Shown here one piece after another: positions 11,355 to 19,604 of a stretch of DNA of 64,000 nt. The notes under the pieces were generated by a model. It saw only the letters and a program-made list of their open reading frames with translations. It did no database searches and had not been told where the DNA came from. Numbering within the stretch: the stretch's first letter is position 1; every line of letters starts with the position of its first letter. The stretch comes from Ruminococcaceae bacterium AM07-15. Lineage in GTDB: Bacteria; Bacillota; Clostridia; Oscillospirales; Butyricicoccaceae. The translations under genes were made by a program, and so were the position numbers. The DNA lies in NCBI GenBank assembly GCA_003477405.1, contig QUDE01000008.1:62001-126000 (forward strand), given 5' to 3'.

Positions 11355-11716
11355 TTCTTCTTTTTCTTCCCCCCCAGCAGCTGCCACACTCCTACGGCTA
11401 TCATCAGAAGACCAAACAGGCGGCGCAGCAGCTGGGGCTCGATCCACCTGGCCAAAAAAGCTCCGGCTGCACAGCCAGGTATGCCCAGACACAGGGCAAT
11501 GGCCCCTCCCCTTTTTTCCACCAGCCCGTGGCGCAGATGAAAAAAGAGAGAGGGGCCTACTGCGGCCACATAATAGAGCAGATTGATGCCCTGGGCCGTC
11601 AGCTGCTCTATCTGCCTCACCTGAAGGAGATAGAGCAGCAGCAAAGAACCACCCCCTACCCCGGCGCCGGTCAGCGCCCCGGCGGCCAAGGCCGCCAACA
11701 GATCCAACAGCAGCAT
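11351..11716 (-). CDS. Half-size TauE/SafE (DUF81) membrane protein
   Basis: 121 residues, about four membrane helices, opening with the family glycine motif AGALTGAGVGGGSLLLLYLL. Full TauE/SafE proteins have two such halves in about 250 residues; this is one half. It lies 12 bases downstream of a second half-protein, so the two probably assemble into one transporter. The family exports sulfite, sulfonates or other organosulfur anions; the substrate here is unknown. The C-terminus is a Lys-rich tail. Confidence 0.8.
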   Translation of the reverse strand: MLLLDLLAALAAGALTGAGVGGGSLLLLYLLQVRQIEQLTAQGINLLYYVAAVGPSLFFHLRHGLVEKRGGAIALCLGIPGCAAGAFLARWIEPQLLRRLFGLLMIAVGVWQLLGGKKKKN

Positions 11717-11728
11717 CCTTCTCCCTCC

Positions 11729-12088
11729 TTATCCCAGCAGACTGCGCACTCCCCCATAAAGCATCAGCAAGGCAAAGACCTTTTGCAGCAACCTGGGGGA
11801 GATTTTATGGTAAAAAAGCCCGCATAACAGCCCCCCTCCGGCCCCTCCCAGCAAAAAGGGCAGCGCCGCCGTGATATCCAGCCCCTGCTTTCCATAAAAT
11901 AAAGCCGACAGGGCACAAAGGGGCAGCAGAACGAAAATGGATGTGGCCAACGCCCGCTCCGGAGGCAGTTTCAGCGGCCCCATGAACATGGGCGCCGCCA
12001 CCATTCCCCCTCCTGTGCCCAGAAATCCACTGAGCATCCCGGCCAGAAGCCCGGTGAGGGCATAAAGTATTTTTTCTTTTCTTTCCAT
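11729..12088 (-). CDS. Half-size TauE/SafE (DUF81) membrane protein, upstream partner
   Basis: 119 residues, about four membrane helices, with the TauE motif TGLLAGMLSGFLGTGGGMVAAP. The start ATG is chosen by GGGGAG four bases upstream and by the Lys-rich N-terminus before the first helix. It is the first of two adjacent half-size genes and is presumed to form a heterodimer with the next one. No terminator separates them. Confidence 0.8.
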   Translation of the reverse strand: MERKEKILYALTGLLAGMLSGFLGTGGGMVAAPMFMGPLKLPPERALATSIFVLLPLCALSALFYGKQGLDITAALPFLLGGAGGGLLCGLFYHKISPRLLQKVFALLMLYGGVRSLLG

Positions 12089-12169
12089 GGTTCTCCCCGC
12101 TTTCCATGGGTTTATTATGGAATTGCCCGGGAGAAAATATGCAATCTGCCGAAAATCCAAAAAGAAAAC

Positions 12170-12394
12170 TGGTAAATTTGATAAATCCGTGGTATACTAC
12201 TTATAAGTACCGTTCCCTTGTTGGAGCATTTCCTTCGTCCCGCCGGAACAAAATCAGGGGCGAAGCTGTTTTTTCATCGACCGGCGCCCTTCGGCCCCGG
12301 CCTTCTTTCTTATGACTTTTTTGCGGTGCCGTACGGTGTGTGTATGGCCGCATGGAACATAAAAAAATCTTTATCATTATGGAGTAGTGATCAA
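12170..12394 (+). promoter_or_regulatory. Extended -10 promoter and long leader of the RNase J gene
   Basis: TATACT at 12193-12198 with TGG before it is an extended -10; a good -35 is missing. The leader that follows is about 190 bases and has GC-rich segments able to fold, for example around ACCGGCGCCCTTCGG and GTGCCGTACGGTG. A leader of this length before an RNA-degrading enzyme suggests autoregulation, which is inference. No small gene was recognised in it. Confidence 0.5.
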
Positions 12395-14353
12395 ATGTCT
12401 GAACAACTGAAGAAAGAAACCGGTCTTTCGCAGCCTGCGGGCAGCGAAGGGCCTAAAAAGTCTGCCGCGAAAAAATCTTTTTTCCGCTCGAGAAGCGGTG
12501 AAAAGAAGAAATCTATCGCCAAATCCGCCGAGCCCACGGGCCAGAAAAAGTCCGCGGCCAGGAAAGCTCCGGCCAAGAGCAAATCCAATCGGAATTCTTC
12601 CAAAGCGGTAATCGAAAAAGCGGCGGATGCCATCGACTCGGTGAAAAATCCGGTGGAAAAATCCAAGAAGCCCCAGGAGTCCCGGGGCCGCAGCAACAAG
12701 AACAAGCTGCGGGTCATTCCTCTGGGCGGCCTGAACGAAATCGGCAAAAACATGACTGCCTTTGAATATGGCAACGACATTGTGGTCATCGACTGCGGCA
12801 TGACCTTCCCTGACGACGAAATGCTGGGTGTGGACCTGGTCATTCCCGACATCACCTATCTGAAAAAGAACGCCGACCGGGTGCGGGCCTTCCTCATCAC
12901 CCACGCCCACGAGGACCACATCGGCGCCCTGCCCTATGTGCTGCGTGATGTGAATGCCCCCATTTATTGCACCACCCTCACCGCCGGCATGATCCGGCTG
13001 AAGCTTTCCGAGCACCGGAATCTGAAAAAAGTCAAAATCTACGAAAAGCCCGCCGGTTCCACTTTCAAGGCCGGCAGCTTTGAAGTGGAGTTTATCCGCA
13101 TCAACCACTCGGTGCCCGATGCCGTCTCCATCGCTTTGAAAACCCCGGTGGGCACTGTTATCGACACCGGTGACTTCAAAATCGACACCACCCCCATCTC
13201 CGGGGAGATGATCGACCTGACCCGCTTCGGCGAACTGGGGAAAAAGGGTGTTCTGCTTCTGATGGCCGACTCCACCAACGCCGAACGCCCCGGCTTTGCC
13301 ATGAGCGAAAGCAGCGTGGGCAAGGCCCTGGAAGCCCAGTTCAAAGGCACTGACAAGCGCATCATCGTGGCCACCTTTGCCTCCAATGTCCACCGGGTAC
13401 AGCAAATCATCAACGCCGCCGTGAAGTATGGCCGCAAAGTGGCCCTCTCCGGCCGGAGTATGGACAATATGCTGAAAGTGACCACCGAACTGGGATATAT
13501 GAACATCCCTGCGGGCACTTTGATCGACATCAGCATGACCCGGAAATACACCGACGATCAGCTGTGCATCATCACTACCGGCAGCCAGGGAGAGCCTATG
13601 AGCGCCCTGTACCGCATGGCCTATGGTTCCCACAAGCAGATCGAAGTGGGCCCCCATGACAAGATCCTTCTTTCGGCCAGCCCCATCCCCGGCAATGAAA
13701 AATCGGTCTATTCCCTCATCAATGAGCTGACCCGCCGTGGAGCCGAGGTGGTCTATGACAAACTGGCCCATCTTCATGTTTCCGGCCACGCCTGCCAGGA
13801 AGAGCTGAAGATGATCATGGCCCTGACCAAGCCTCGCTTCTTCATGCCCGTCCACGGCGAATACCGCCATCTCCAGATCAATGCCGGCCTGGCCCGTTCC
13901 ACCGGCATTCCCTCCAAGAACATCTTCATCTCCCAGGTGGGCAAAGTGCTGGAGCTGACCCGTGACAGCGCCCACTTCAACGGCACTGTGCCCTGCGGCC
14001 GGGTGCTGGTGGACGGCAGCGGCGTAGGCGATGTGGGCCAGACGGTGCTGCGGGACCGGAAGCACCTGTCGGAGGACGGTCTGATCGTGGCCGTTGTCAC
14101 CATCGACGGTGCCAGCAACCAGGTGGTGGCCGGACCGGATATCGTCTCCCGCGGCTTTGTCTATGTAAAGGACGCCGAGGAGCTGACCGAAGGAATGCGC
14201 CGGGCCGCCTCCGCTGCCCTTACCGAGTGCTCCCGCAATGGCATCCGGGATTGGAATGGCCTGAAGACCACTCTCCGGGACTGCCTGTCCGATTATGTAT
14301 TCAAAAAGACCAAGCGCAGCCCCATGATCCTTCCCGTCATCATGGAAGTATAA
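12395..14353 (+). CDS. rnj: Ribonuclease J
   Basis: Metallo-beta-lactamase/beta-CASP ribonuclease with 5' exonuclease and endonuclease activity in mRNA turnover and rRNA maturation. 652 residues. About 90 N-terminal residues are rich in Lys, Ser and Ala (KKSAAKKSFFRSRS and similar) and precede the catalytic core, which begins NKLRVIPLGGLNEIGKN. Metal ligands are in THAHEDHIG and later in VHGEYRHL; SGHACQEEL belongs to the beta-CASP region. The ATG follows GGAG by ten bases. The basic extension, probably disordered, is the unusual part. Confidence 0.94.
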   Translation: MSEQLKKETGLSQPAGSEGPKKSAAKKSFFRSRSGEKKKSIAKSAEPTGQKKSAARKAPAKSKSNRNSSKAVIEKAADAIDSVKNPVEKSKKPQESRGRSNKNKLRVIPLGGLNEIGKNMTAFEYGNDIVVIDCGMTFPDDEMLGVDLVIPDITYLKKNADRVRAFLITHAHEDHIGALPYVLRDVNAPIYCTTLTAGMIRLKLSEHRNLKKVKIYEKPAGSTFKAGSFEVEFIRINHSVPDAVSIALKTPVGTVIDTGDFKIDTTPISGEMIDLTRFGELGKKGVLLLMADSTNAERPGFAMSESSVGKALEAQFKGTDKRIIVATFASNVHRVQQIINAAVKYGRKVALSGRSMDNMLKVTTELGYMNIPAGTLIDISMTRKYTDDQLCIITTGSQGEPMSALYRMAYGSHKQIEVGPHDKILLSASPIPGNEKSVYSLINELTRRGAEVVYDKLAHLHVSGHACQEELKMIMALTKPRFFMPVHGEYRHLQINAGLARSTGIPSKNIFISQVGKVLELTRDSAHFNGTVPCGRVLVDGSGVGDVGQTVLRDRKHLSEDGLIVAVVTIDGASNQVVAGPDIVSRGFVYVKDAEELTEGMRRAASAALTECSRNGIRDWNGLKTTLRDCLSDYVFKKTKRSPMILPVIMEV

Positions 14354-14409
14354 GACTGATCCGTATCCCCGGCGGCCTGTCCGCCGGGGATTTTTCAAAG
14401 GAGATCCCT

Positions 14410-14718
14410 ATGACATTTCGCCAGCAAATTTACGATCTGGTGCGCCAGATCCCGCCCGGCCGGGTGGCCACCTATGGACTGATTGCGTTTCTGTGCGGCT
14501 CCCCCCGTGGCGGACGGATCGTCGGGGCCGCTATGGCCCAATGTCCCTATGAAGATGTGCCTTGCCATCGGGTGGTGAACCGGCGGGGGGAAATGGCCCC
14601 GGGAAACGCCTTCGGCGCTCCAGGCCGTCAACGGCAACTTTTGGAAAAAGAGGGGATTGTTTTTCGTCCGGACGGCCGGGTGGAACTGTCGATTTTTGGC
14701 TGGGGCGGTCCGGAATAA
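14410..14718 (+). CDS. Short MGMT-family alkyltransferase domain protein
   Basis: 102 residues that correspond to the C-terminal DNA-binding and active-site domain of methylated-DNA-protein cysteine methyltransferases, starting at FRQQIYDLVRQIPPGRVATYG. The active-site motif is PCHRVV, so the acceptor cysteine is present, unlike the alkyltransferase-like (Atl) proteins, which have Trp there. The N-terminal domain of full MGMT is missing. It probably repairs or flags O6-alkylguanine. AAAGGAG is six bases before the ATG, 56 bases after the RNase J stop, so it may be co-transcribed. Confidence 0.85.
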   Translation: MTFRQQIYDLVRQIPPGRVATYGLIAFLCGSPRGGRIVGAAMAQCPYEDVPCHRVVNRRGEMAPGNAFGAPGRQRQLLEKEGIVFRPDGRVELSIFGWGGPE

Positions 14719-14775
14719 CCACCTTTCTCCCGGAGACACTAACAAAGATCCTTCAAAAGAAAGGTGGATTCAAAA

Positions 14776-14958
14776 ATGAAAGGCTCATCGTTTGCCATGG
14801 GTATTGCAGCCGGCGCCGTGCTGGGCGCTGCCATATCCATGACAGCAGAAACCTATATGACGCCCCGGATGCGCCGGGATATGAAGAAATACACCCACAA
14901 AGGCATGAAGGCCATGGGCCATATTGCCGAAGGCATTGGCACTCTGATGCACGAGTGA
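14776..14958 (+). CDS. Small YtxH-like protein with a glycine/alanine-rich N-terminal segment
   Basis: 60 residues: a short Gly/Ala-rich hydrophobic helix (FAMGIAAGAVLGAAISM) and then a basic, Met-rich amphipathic tail (TPRMRRDMKKYTHKGMK). The layout resembles YtxH-type small membrane-associated proteins, but no catalytic motif is present and the function is unknown. AAGGTGG lies eight bases upstream of the ATG. It is followed directly by a strong terminator. Confidence 0.7.
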   Translation: MKGSSFAMGIAAGAVLGAAISMTAETYMTPRMRRDMKKYTHKGMKAMGHIAEGIGTLMHE

Positions 14959-14968
14959 CCGGTAAAAT

Positions 14969-14998
14969 AAAAAAGCGCCGCGTTTGCGGCGCTTTTTT
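14969..14998. terminator. Bidirectional terminator between converging genes
   Basis: Arms GCGCCGC and GCGGCGC with a GTTT loop, A6 before and T6 after. It serves the plus-strand small gene and the minus-strand YczE-like gene. Confidence 0.9.
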
Positions 14999-15001
14999 AT
15001 T

Positions 15002-15649
15002 CTATTCTTCTTTCAGTCCGGCCACATGAGGGATGAGGGGCAGGCGCTTATTATACAGATTGACAAACCGCCCCACAATGAGAGCCGACACCAGTGTGCC
15101 CACTCCCAGGCCCCGGATGCCGCCCATGGAGCAAACCGACACCAGAGCCGCAATAATCACACAGCTGAGATCGAACATCACCTTCACTGTGCCGAACCGG
15201 CCACCCACCCGGCGATTGATGGCCTTTACCACCCCTTCGCCAGGCACCAGCAGCATATCGGCCGCCACCTCGATGCTGATCCCCAGCCCCAAAGTGGCAC
15301 ATCCAGCCACCACGGCCAACAGACTGATCAGCGGATTGGAAGGTGTAAACCCTTCCAGCAGACTCATGCTCACATCGATAAACAAACTGAAAACCACATT
15401 GACCCCAATCTGCAACAGCTGCACCGGCTGATACTCCTTTCGCAGCAGAGGAATCTGGGCCAGAATGAAAAACATATTGACAATAAATGTGAACTGTCCC
15501 AAAGACAGGGGCAGCCACAGAGACAATACATAGGGCACACTGGAAATGGGGGATGTCCCCATCGCGGCCTTGGTGGTCAATGCAATGCCGAAGGAATTGA
15601 TCACCACACCCAAAACGAACCACAGCAATCTTTTTACTTTTTTCTCCAT
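15002..15649 (-). CDS. YczE/YyaS/YitT-family integral membrane protein
   Basis: 215 residues with about five to six membrane helices, beginning RLLWFVLGVVINSFGIALTT and containing the family segment FIDVSMSLLEGFTP and VAADMLLVPGEGVVKAI. The family is common in Firmicutes and often sits near transport or resistance genes, but its role is not established. The ATG at the MEKKVKRL start has AGAGGAC upstream; an earlier in-frame ATG lacks a ribosome site. It has its own promoter followed by a long perfect inverted repeat in the leader. Confidence 0.8.
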   Translation of the reverse strand: MEKKVKRLLWFVLGVVINSFGIALTTKAAMGTSPISSVPYVLSLWLPLSLGQFTFIVNMFFILAQIPLLRKEYQPVQLLQIGVNVVFSLFIDVSMSLLEGFTPSNPLISLLAVVAGCATLGLGISIEVAADMLLVPGEGVVKAINRRVGGRFGTVKVMFDLSCVIIAALVSVCSMGGIRGLGVGTLVSALIVGRFVNLYNKRLPLIPHVAGLKEE

Positions 15650-15678
15650 TTTCGTCCTCTCTTTCTTTTTGGTCATAG

Positions 15679-15713
15679 AAGGGAGTTTTGACGAAAATCG
15701 TCAAAACTCCCTT
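15679..15713. promoter_or_regulatory. Perfect inverted repeat in the leader of the YczE-like gene
   Basis: Two 16-bp arms (AAGGGAGTTTTGACGA and its complement) separated by AAA. It begins within about five bases of the -10 element of the minus-strand promoter, so it overlaps the start of transcription. It can be a repressor operator or an RNA hairpin. Confidence 0.7.
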
Positions 15714-15717
15714 ATTT

Positions 15718-15745
15718 ATCATACCACTTTCCCCGCTCATGTCAA
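15718..15745 (-). promoter_or_regulatory. Promoter of the YczE-like gene
   Basis: TTGACA, 16 bases, TATGAT on the minus strand, immediately upstream of the inverted repeat. Confidence 0.7.
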
Positions 15746-15751
15746 ATTTTT

Positions 15752-15780
15752 TTGCCTTTCCCCAAGGGCCATGATACAAT
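15752..15780 (+). promoter_or_regulatory. Promoter of the metallo-beta-lactamase-fold hydrolase gene
   Basis: TTGCCT, 17 bases, TACAAT with TGA before the -10. It diverges from the promoter of the YczE-like gene six bases away. Confidence 0.65.
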
Positions 15781-15836
15781 GAAAGCAAGAAAAAAGACCA
15801 TCCATTTTCTCCTCAATCAGAAAGGAGCATCATTCT

Positions 15837-16439
15837 ATGGCAACACTTTTTTATCAGGGCCACGGCAGTTTCCGGCTGGAAACCGCCCAGGGAAAGGTGA
15901 TCTATGTGGACCCCTTTGCCGGGGAAGGATACGATAAACCTGCGGATCTGATTCTGGTGACCCACGATCACTACGACCACAACTGCATCGATAAGCCCTC
16001 CCGGGCTCCGGGCTGCGCCCTCATCACCTGGAAGGAAGCTCTGGAAGGGGGGCACTACGGCCAGTTCACTCTGGGGGACATTCAGGTGCAGGCCGTGCCC
16101 GCCGGAAACAAAAACCATGACCCCTCCTGCTGTGTGGGCTTTGTCATCACCCTGGACGGCGTCACTGTGTATGCCTCCGGTGACACCTCCTTGATTCCCG
16201 CCATGGAAGAGACCCTGGCCCCCATGAAGCTGGATTATGCCATCTTACCCATCGATGGTGTTTACAACATGGATGCATCCGAGGCCTCCCGCTGTGCTGC
16301 CCTCATCGGCGCCCGCCACAGCATCCCGGTGCATACCTGCCCCAGCGACAACGGCCTGCTTTATGATCCGGAAAACGCCGCCCGCTTCCAGTGTGACGGC
16401 CGCATCCTGGTTTCTCCCGGAGAGACCATTTCGCTGTAA
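15837..16439 (+). CDS. UlaG-like metallo-beta-lactamase-fold hydrolase
   Basis: 200 residues, single-domain MBL fold. The N-terminus FYQGHGSFRL is typical of the UlaG/UPF0173 group. Metal-binding motifs are THDHYDHNC, the later VPAGNKNHD, the aspartate in YASGDTS and the histidine near PVHTCPSDN. Members hydrolyse lactones or phosphodiester-like substrates; the substrate here is not inferable. AAGGAG is nine bases before the ATG. It forms a single-gene unit with its own promoter and terminator. Confidence 0.85.
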   Translation: MATLFYQGHGSFRLETAQGKVIYVDPFAGEGYDKPADLILVTHDHYDHNCIDKPSRAPGCALITWKEALEGGHYGQFTLGDIQVQAVPAGNKNHDPSCCVGFVITLDGVTVYASGDTSLIPAMEETLAPMKLDYAILPIDGVYNMDASEASRCAALIGARHSIPVHTCPSDNGLLYDPENAARFQCDGRILVSPGETISL

Positions 16440-16453
16440 CAGCACAACAGTGC

Positions 16454-16492
16454 AAAAAGCCGCCCTTTCCCAAATGGAAGGGCGGCTTTTTT
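16454..16492. terminator. Bidirectional terminator, hydrolase gene and end of the pilus operon
   Basis: Stem AAAAGCCGCCCTT with GGAAGGGCGGCTTTTTT around a short loop. It lies after the plus-strand hydrolase gene and 15 bases after the pilO stop on the minus strand. Confidence 0.85.
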
Positions 16493-16507
16493 CTTCTTTC
16501 GCCTTTG

Positions 16508-17074
16508 TCAATCTTCTGTGGTTTCCTCTTTTTCCGCAGGCTGAAAATCGGTCTGATATTCGAAAAAGAGCATAGTGGCCGTGGCTTTCACCGATCCATC
16601 ATCCTGCTCTGTGATCTGCACATCGGTGATCAGATTCCGCAAGGGGCTGTCGTGCAGCCGCTGGAGGACATCCCGCGCCTGGTCATAGCTGCCGCAGGTA
16701 AAAGGGATGGTGGCCTGGCGGGCATAGATGGCATCCTCCGGGTCATCCGGCTGAAAAGCCAGGGAGTATTCCTGGCAATCGGCCAAAATGGTGTTCAGCT
16801 CCACCATCACCGCCTGCAGGTTGTCATATTCCGGCATATACCGGGCTTCTCCCTCCTGCTTTTTCAGCTGCTCCGTCAGCTGCTGCAGCCGCTGCTGCTG
16901 GCTCCACCGGCTTTCCAGCTGGGTTTTCAGATCTTCGCTTTCCATGATCTCCTGGCCCAGGGTCTGGATCTTTTCATTGAGGGGCATGGAGAACAGCAGC
17001 ACATAACCGCTGACAACGGCCACCACCACTAAAATGGCCAGCAATACCCGTTCCCGGGTGGACAATTTCCTCAC
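16508..17074 (-). CDS. pilO: Type IV pilus assembly protein PilO-like
   Basis: 188 residues: one N-terminal membrane helix (ERVLLAILVVVAVVSGYVLLF), a coiled-coil region rich in Gln/Glu/Leu (residues about 35-80) and a C-terminal alpha/beta domain of PilO/GspM type. It forms the inner alignment complex with PilN and PilM. The GTG start overlaps the pilN stop in a GTGA and has AGAGGTG upstream. It is the last gene of the pilus operon, followed by the terminator. No pilP or pilQ follows, as expected for a cell without an outer membrane. Confidence 0.8.
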   Translation of the reverse strand: MRKLSTRERVLLAILVVVAVVSGYVLLFSMPLNEKIQTLGQEIMESEDLKTQLESRWSQQQRLQQLTEQLKKQEGEARYMPEYDNLQAVMVELNTILADCQEYSLAFQPDDPEDAIYARQATIPFTCGSYDQARDVLQRLHDSPLRNLITDVQITEQDDGSVKATATMLFFEYQTDFQPAEKEETTED

Positions 17075-17664
17075 GGCTGCACCTCTTTCTCCACATTCAT
17101 TTCAAAATACACATGAACCTCGCTCAAGCCCTGGTCCTCCTCCCGGGAGACGGCGGTATCCACACTGGCCCCGGTCACCAAAGGCGACTGCTCCAGCAGG
17201 GAAACCAGCTGAGCGCTTTCTCCCAGAGTGACGCCGGAAAAGGTGAGCAGCACCTTGTTCTCCGAAACAGACACCTGCTTGACCTGGGCCGAAGGACGGA
17301 TGACGCCGTCGATCAGCTGCAAGACTTCCAAAATATCCCCTTGGGCCTGTTCTTCCTCTGTGGGAGCGATGCGCAGATATTCCTCCTGCACCTTGCTGAA
17401 ATCCTTCAGCTGGAGCAAAAGGGCGGCGTTCTCCTCCTCCAGCTGACGGGCCTGTTCCTCCAGGCCGCGCACTTCCAGCCAGGGGTCCAGGATCATCACT
17501 TTGGACAGCGCCACCAGAACCACCACCACAAAGGAAATGTACAGGGCCGCTGTGGCGGGAGCGGTGGTGCGATCCACCTTGAAATACAGATTCATCCGTT
17601 TTTTGGTGGGATAAGTTTCCTTTTTTCCCTTCACCAAACGGCCAATATCGGTGTTGAGTTTCAT
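17071..17664 (-). CDS. pilN: Type IV pilus assembly protein PilN-like
   Basis: 197 residues. The N-terminus MKLNTDIGRLV is the short cytoplasmic stretch by which PilN docks on PilM (the family motif is usually xINLLP; here it is diverged). One membrane helix (ALYISFVVVVLVALSKVMI) and a coiled coil (EEQARQLEEENAALLLQL) lead to a ferredoxin-like domain. It starts three bases after pilM and overlaps pilO by four, consistent with coupled synthesis of the M-N-O platform. Confidence 0.82.
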   Translation of the reverse strand: MKLNTDIGRLVKGKKETYPTKKRMNLYFKVDRTTAPATAALYISFVVVVLVALSKVMILDPWLEVRGLEEQARQLEEENAALLLQLKDFSKVQEEYLRIAPTEEEQAQGDILEVLQLIDGVIRPSAQVKQVSVSENKVLLTFSGVTLGESAQLVSLLEQSPLVTGASVDTAVSREEDQGLSEVHVYFEMNVEKEVQP

Positions 17665-17667
17665 TCC

Positions 17668-18687
17668 TTATCCTTCCTCTTCCTCACAGGCAATGAGCCC
17701 GGCGGCGCAGGCCAGCGCGCCTATATTGTCCACCGGCTGCCCACTGGCGCCCATCAGCCCTTCCACCGGCAGCGCAGGAAGCCCCAGAGTTTCCTCCAGC
17801 ATCTTCCGCAAGGGGGCGATGGCGGCCCCGCCGCCCAGAAGATACACACCGGCCAGCTGATTCTGGCGATAGGTGAAGTGATAAAAATTGATCAGCTTCA
17901 GCGCCTCCACGGCGATGTGTTCATAGATCTCCACACACCGGGGATGCTCCAGAATCCCCTGGTAATTGCTGCGCTTATAGCTGTCGGCCAAAAATCCATC
18001 CACATTGAGCACATCGGCCACCACGCTGTCCAGCTGACGGCAGCCCACCGGAATCCGGCGGGTGGTTTTGATCCGGTCCCCCTGCACCACAAAGATCCGG
18101 GTGGACAGATACCCCAGATCGATAAAGCAGAATTCCTCGCTTTCTCCGGGGTGGGCCTTGGTGTAAGCCTCCGCCAACTGGATCAGGGCCATCTCCTGGG
18201 GCAGGATGCGCTTGAGGGGAAAGCCTCCGGCGGCAAACATACTCACATATTCCTGCACCTGCCGCTTTTCCACAGCGGCCGCCATCATGGTCATCTCCGC
18301 TTCTTCCCCTTCTTCCGGCTCCGGGCCGGTGGGACGGCACATGGCATAATCGCAGTGATACTGGTGGGGTTCTCCCCGGATAAAGTCGCTGAACTCATAG
18401 GGCAGATTGAGCAGCAGCTGGCTTTCCAGCATCCGGGGCATGGTCACCAGGCGGCAGATCACCTGACCGCCGGGCAGAACCAGTCCGGCCTCCCCTTTGG
18501 GCAGGCCCAGCTCTTTTTTGGTCTTTTTCAAAAAGGCCGAAAAGGCATGGGGCATGGTGATCTGATCTTCTTCCATCAGATTTTCCGGCAGAAGCACCTG
18601 ATGATATTCCCGCTTATCCCCTTTGGACACCGCAATTTTCAAACTGTGGTTGCCCAGGTCAAATCCAATTTTCCGTCTATTTCCCAT
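17668..18687 (-). CDS. pilM: Type IV pilus assembly protein PilM (actin-like ATPase)
   Basis: 339 residues with the FtsA/PilM actin fold: phosphate-1 motif GFDLGNHSLKIAV, phosphate-2 region CFIDLGYLSTRIFVV, and the adenosine motif VYLLGGGAAIAPL. It is the cytoplasmic member of the alignment complex and binds the PilN N-terminus. It lies 16 bases downstream of pilD. The length is close to the usual 350. Confidence 0.9.
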   Translation of the reverse strand: MGNRRKIGFDLGNHSLKIAVSKGDKREYHQVLLPENLMEEDQITMPHAFSAFLKKTKKELGLPKGEAGLVLPGGQVICRLVTMPRMLESQLLLNLPYEFSDFIRGEPHQYHCDYAMCRPTGPEPEEGEEAEMTMMAAAVEKRQVQEYVSMFAAGGFPLKRILPQEMALIQLAEAYTKAHPGESEEFCFIDLGYLSTRIFVVQGDRIKTTRRIPVGCRQLDSVVADVLNVDGFLADSYKRSNYQGILEHPRCVEIYEHIAVEALKLINFYHFTYRQNQLAGVYLLGGGAAIAPLRKMLEETLGLPALPVEGLMGASGQPVDNIGALACAAGLIACEEEEG

Positions 18688-18703
18688 TGATACGCTCCTC
18701 TTT

Positions 18704-19474
18704 TTACATCAGCAGGCTCAGGTACCACTGAACCCAGCCTTCACCCCACAAAGTCACCACCAACCAGCCCATGGCCAGGAAGGGGCCGAAGGGGATCTCT
18801 TTCCCCCGGCTCTTCCCCAAGGCCGCAAACAACAGGGCCAGTACACAGGCGCAAAACACCAGCAAAATCATCTGGAGCCAGCTTTGATAAAGCCCCAACA
18901 CAAAAAGCAGCTTGATATCCCCGCCGCCCATGGTCTCCTTTCCCAGCAGCCGGTCCATGACAAGGGACAACACCAGCAGAGGAAGAGACACACTCAAAGC
19001 CCCCAGGAGCATATCCGGCAGGGTTTCCCGCCAATTCTCCTCCAGGAGAACGGCCCAGAAAAGGCGCCAGACGCCCAGCACCAGCAGCAGCCGGTCGGGA
19101 AGAATGTGCTCCTTCCAGTCGATCAGCGACAGCAATAACAGCAGCGCCGCCGCCCCCAGAAGCATCCCCAGCTGTGAAGACGGGCCGAAACGGAGGGTCA
19201 GCGCCCCGAAGGACAAAGCCCCCAGCCCTTCTGCCGCAAGGCAGGACAGGGGAATGGGCGCGCCGCAATAGCGGCATTTGCCCCGGGACAGGAGAAAACT
19301 GAACAGGGGCACCAGATCCCGGGGGGCCAGCACATGGCCGCAGCTGTCGCAGCGGGAGCGGCCGGTGGGAAGGCCGTGCCGGTCGGCGGCACAGGCCAGA
19401 AAGCTCCCCATGGCCGCCCCCAAAAGGGCCATGCAGAAGGCCAGATATCCGGTGAAAAGCTGCTGGGCGTCCAT
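18704..19474 (-). CDS. pilD: Prepilin peptidase PilD
   Basis: Aspartic membrane protease that cleaves and N-methylates type IV prepilins; 256 residues, about eight helices. The methylase-linked zinc site has two CxxC pairs (RCDSCGHV and KCRYCGAP), and the two catalytic aspartates are in SLIDWKEHILPDR and in the GGGDIKLL motif. AGGAGG is six bases before the ATG. It must process the five prepilin-like proteins encoded just upstream in the operon. Two strong hairpins separate it from pilA. Confidence 0.94.
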   Translation of the reverse strand: MDAQQLFTGYLAFCMALLGAAMGSFLACAADRHGLPTGRSRCDSCGHVLAPRDLVPLFSFLLSRGKCRYCGAPIPLSCLAAEGLGALSFGALTLRFGPSSQLGMLLGAAALLLLLSLIDWKEHILPDRLLLVLGVWRLFWAVLLEENWRETLPDMLLGALSVSLPLLVLSLVMDRLLGKETMGGGDIKLLFVLGLYQSWLQMILLVFCACVLALLFAALGKSRGKEIPFGPFLAMGWLVVTLWGEGWVQWYLSLLM

Positions 19475-19532
19475 GAAGATCCTCCTTTTTTCCGGAGAAC
19501 CAGGCTCCGGGCATTTTGTTTCAAACCGCCCT

Positions 19533-19562
19533 GGGAGAGGGCCGAACATTCGGCCCTCTCCC
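19533..19562. terminator. Strong hairpin 1 between pilA and pilD
   Basis: Arms GGGAGAGGGCCGAA and its perfect complement with a two-base centre. There is no U tract, so it looks more like an RNA-stabilising or processing hairpin than a full terminator. Confidence 0.55.
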
Positions 19563-19576
19563 ACAGAGGTTTTGTG

Positions 19577-19604
19577 CCGCCGGGGGCCACCCCACCCCCG
19601 GCGG
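19577..19604. terminator. Strong hairpin 2 between pilA and pilD
   Basis: Arms CCGCCGGGGG and CCCCCGGCGG with an eight-base loop, 28 bases after the pilA stop on the minus strand. It is followed by GGCACAAAACC rather than a U run. Together with hairpin 1 it would protect the pilA 3' end and lower expression of pilD-M-N-O. Confidence 0.55.
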
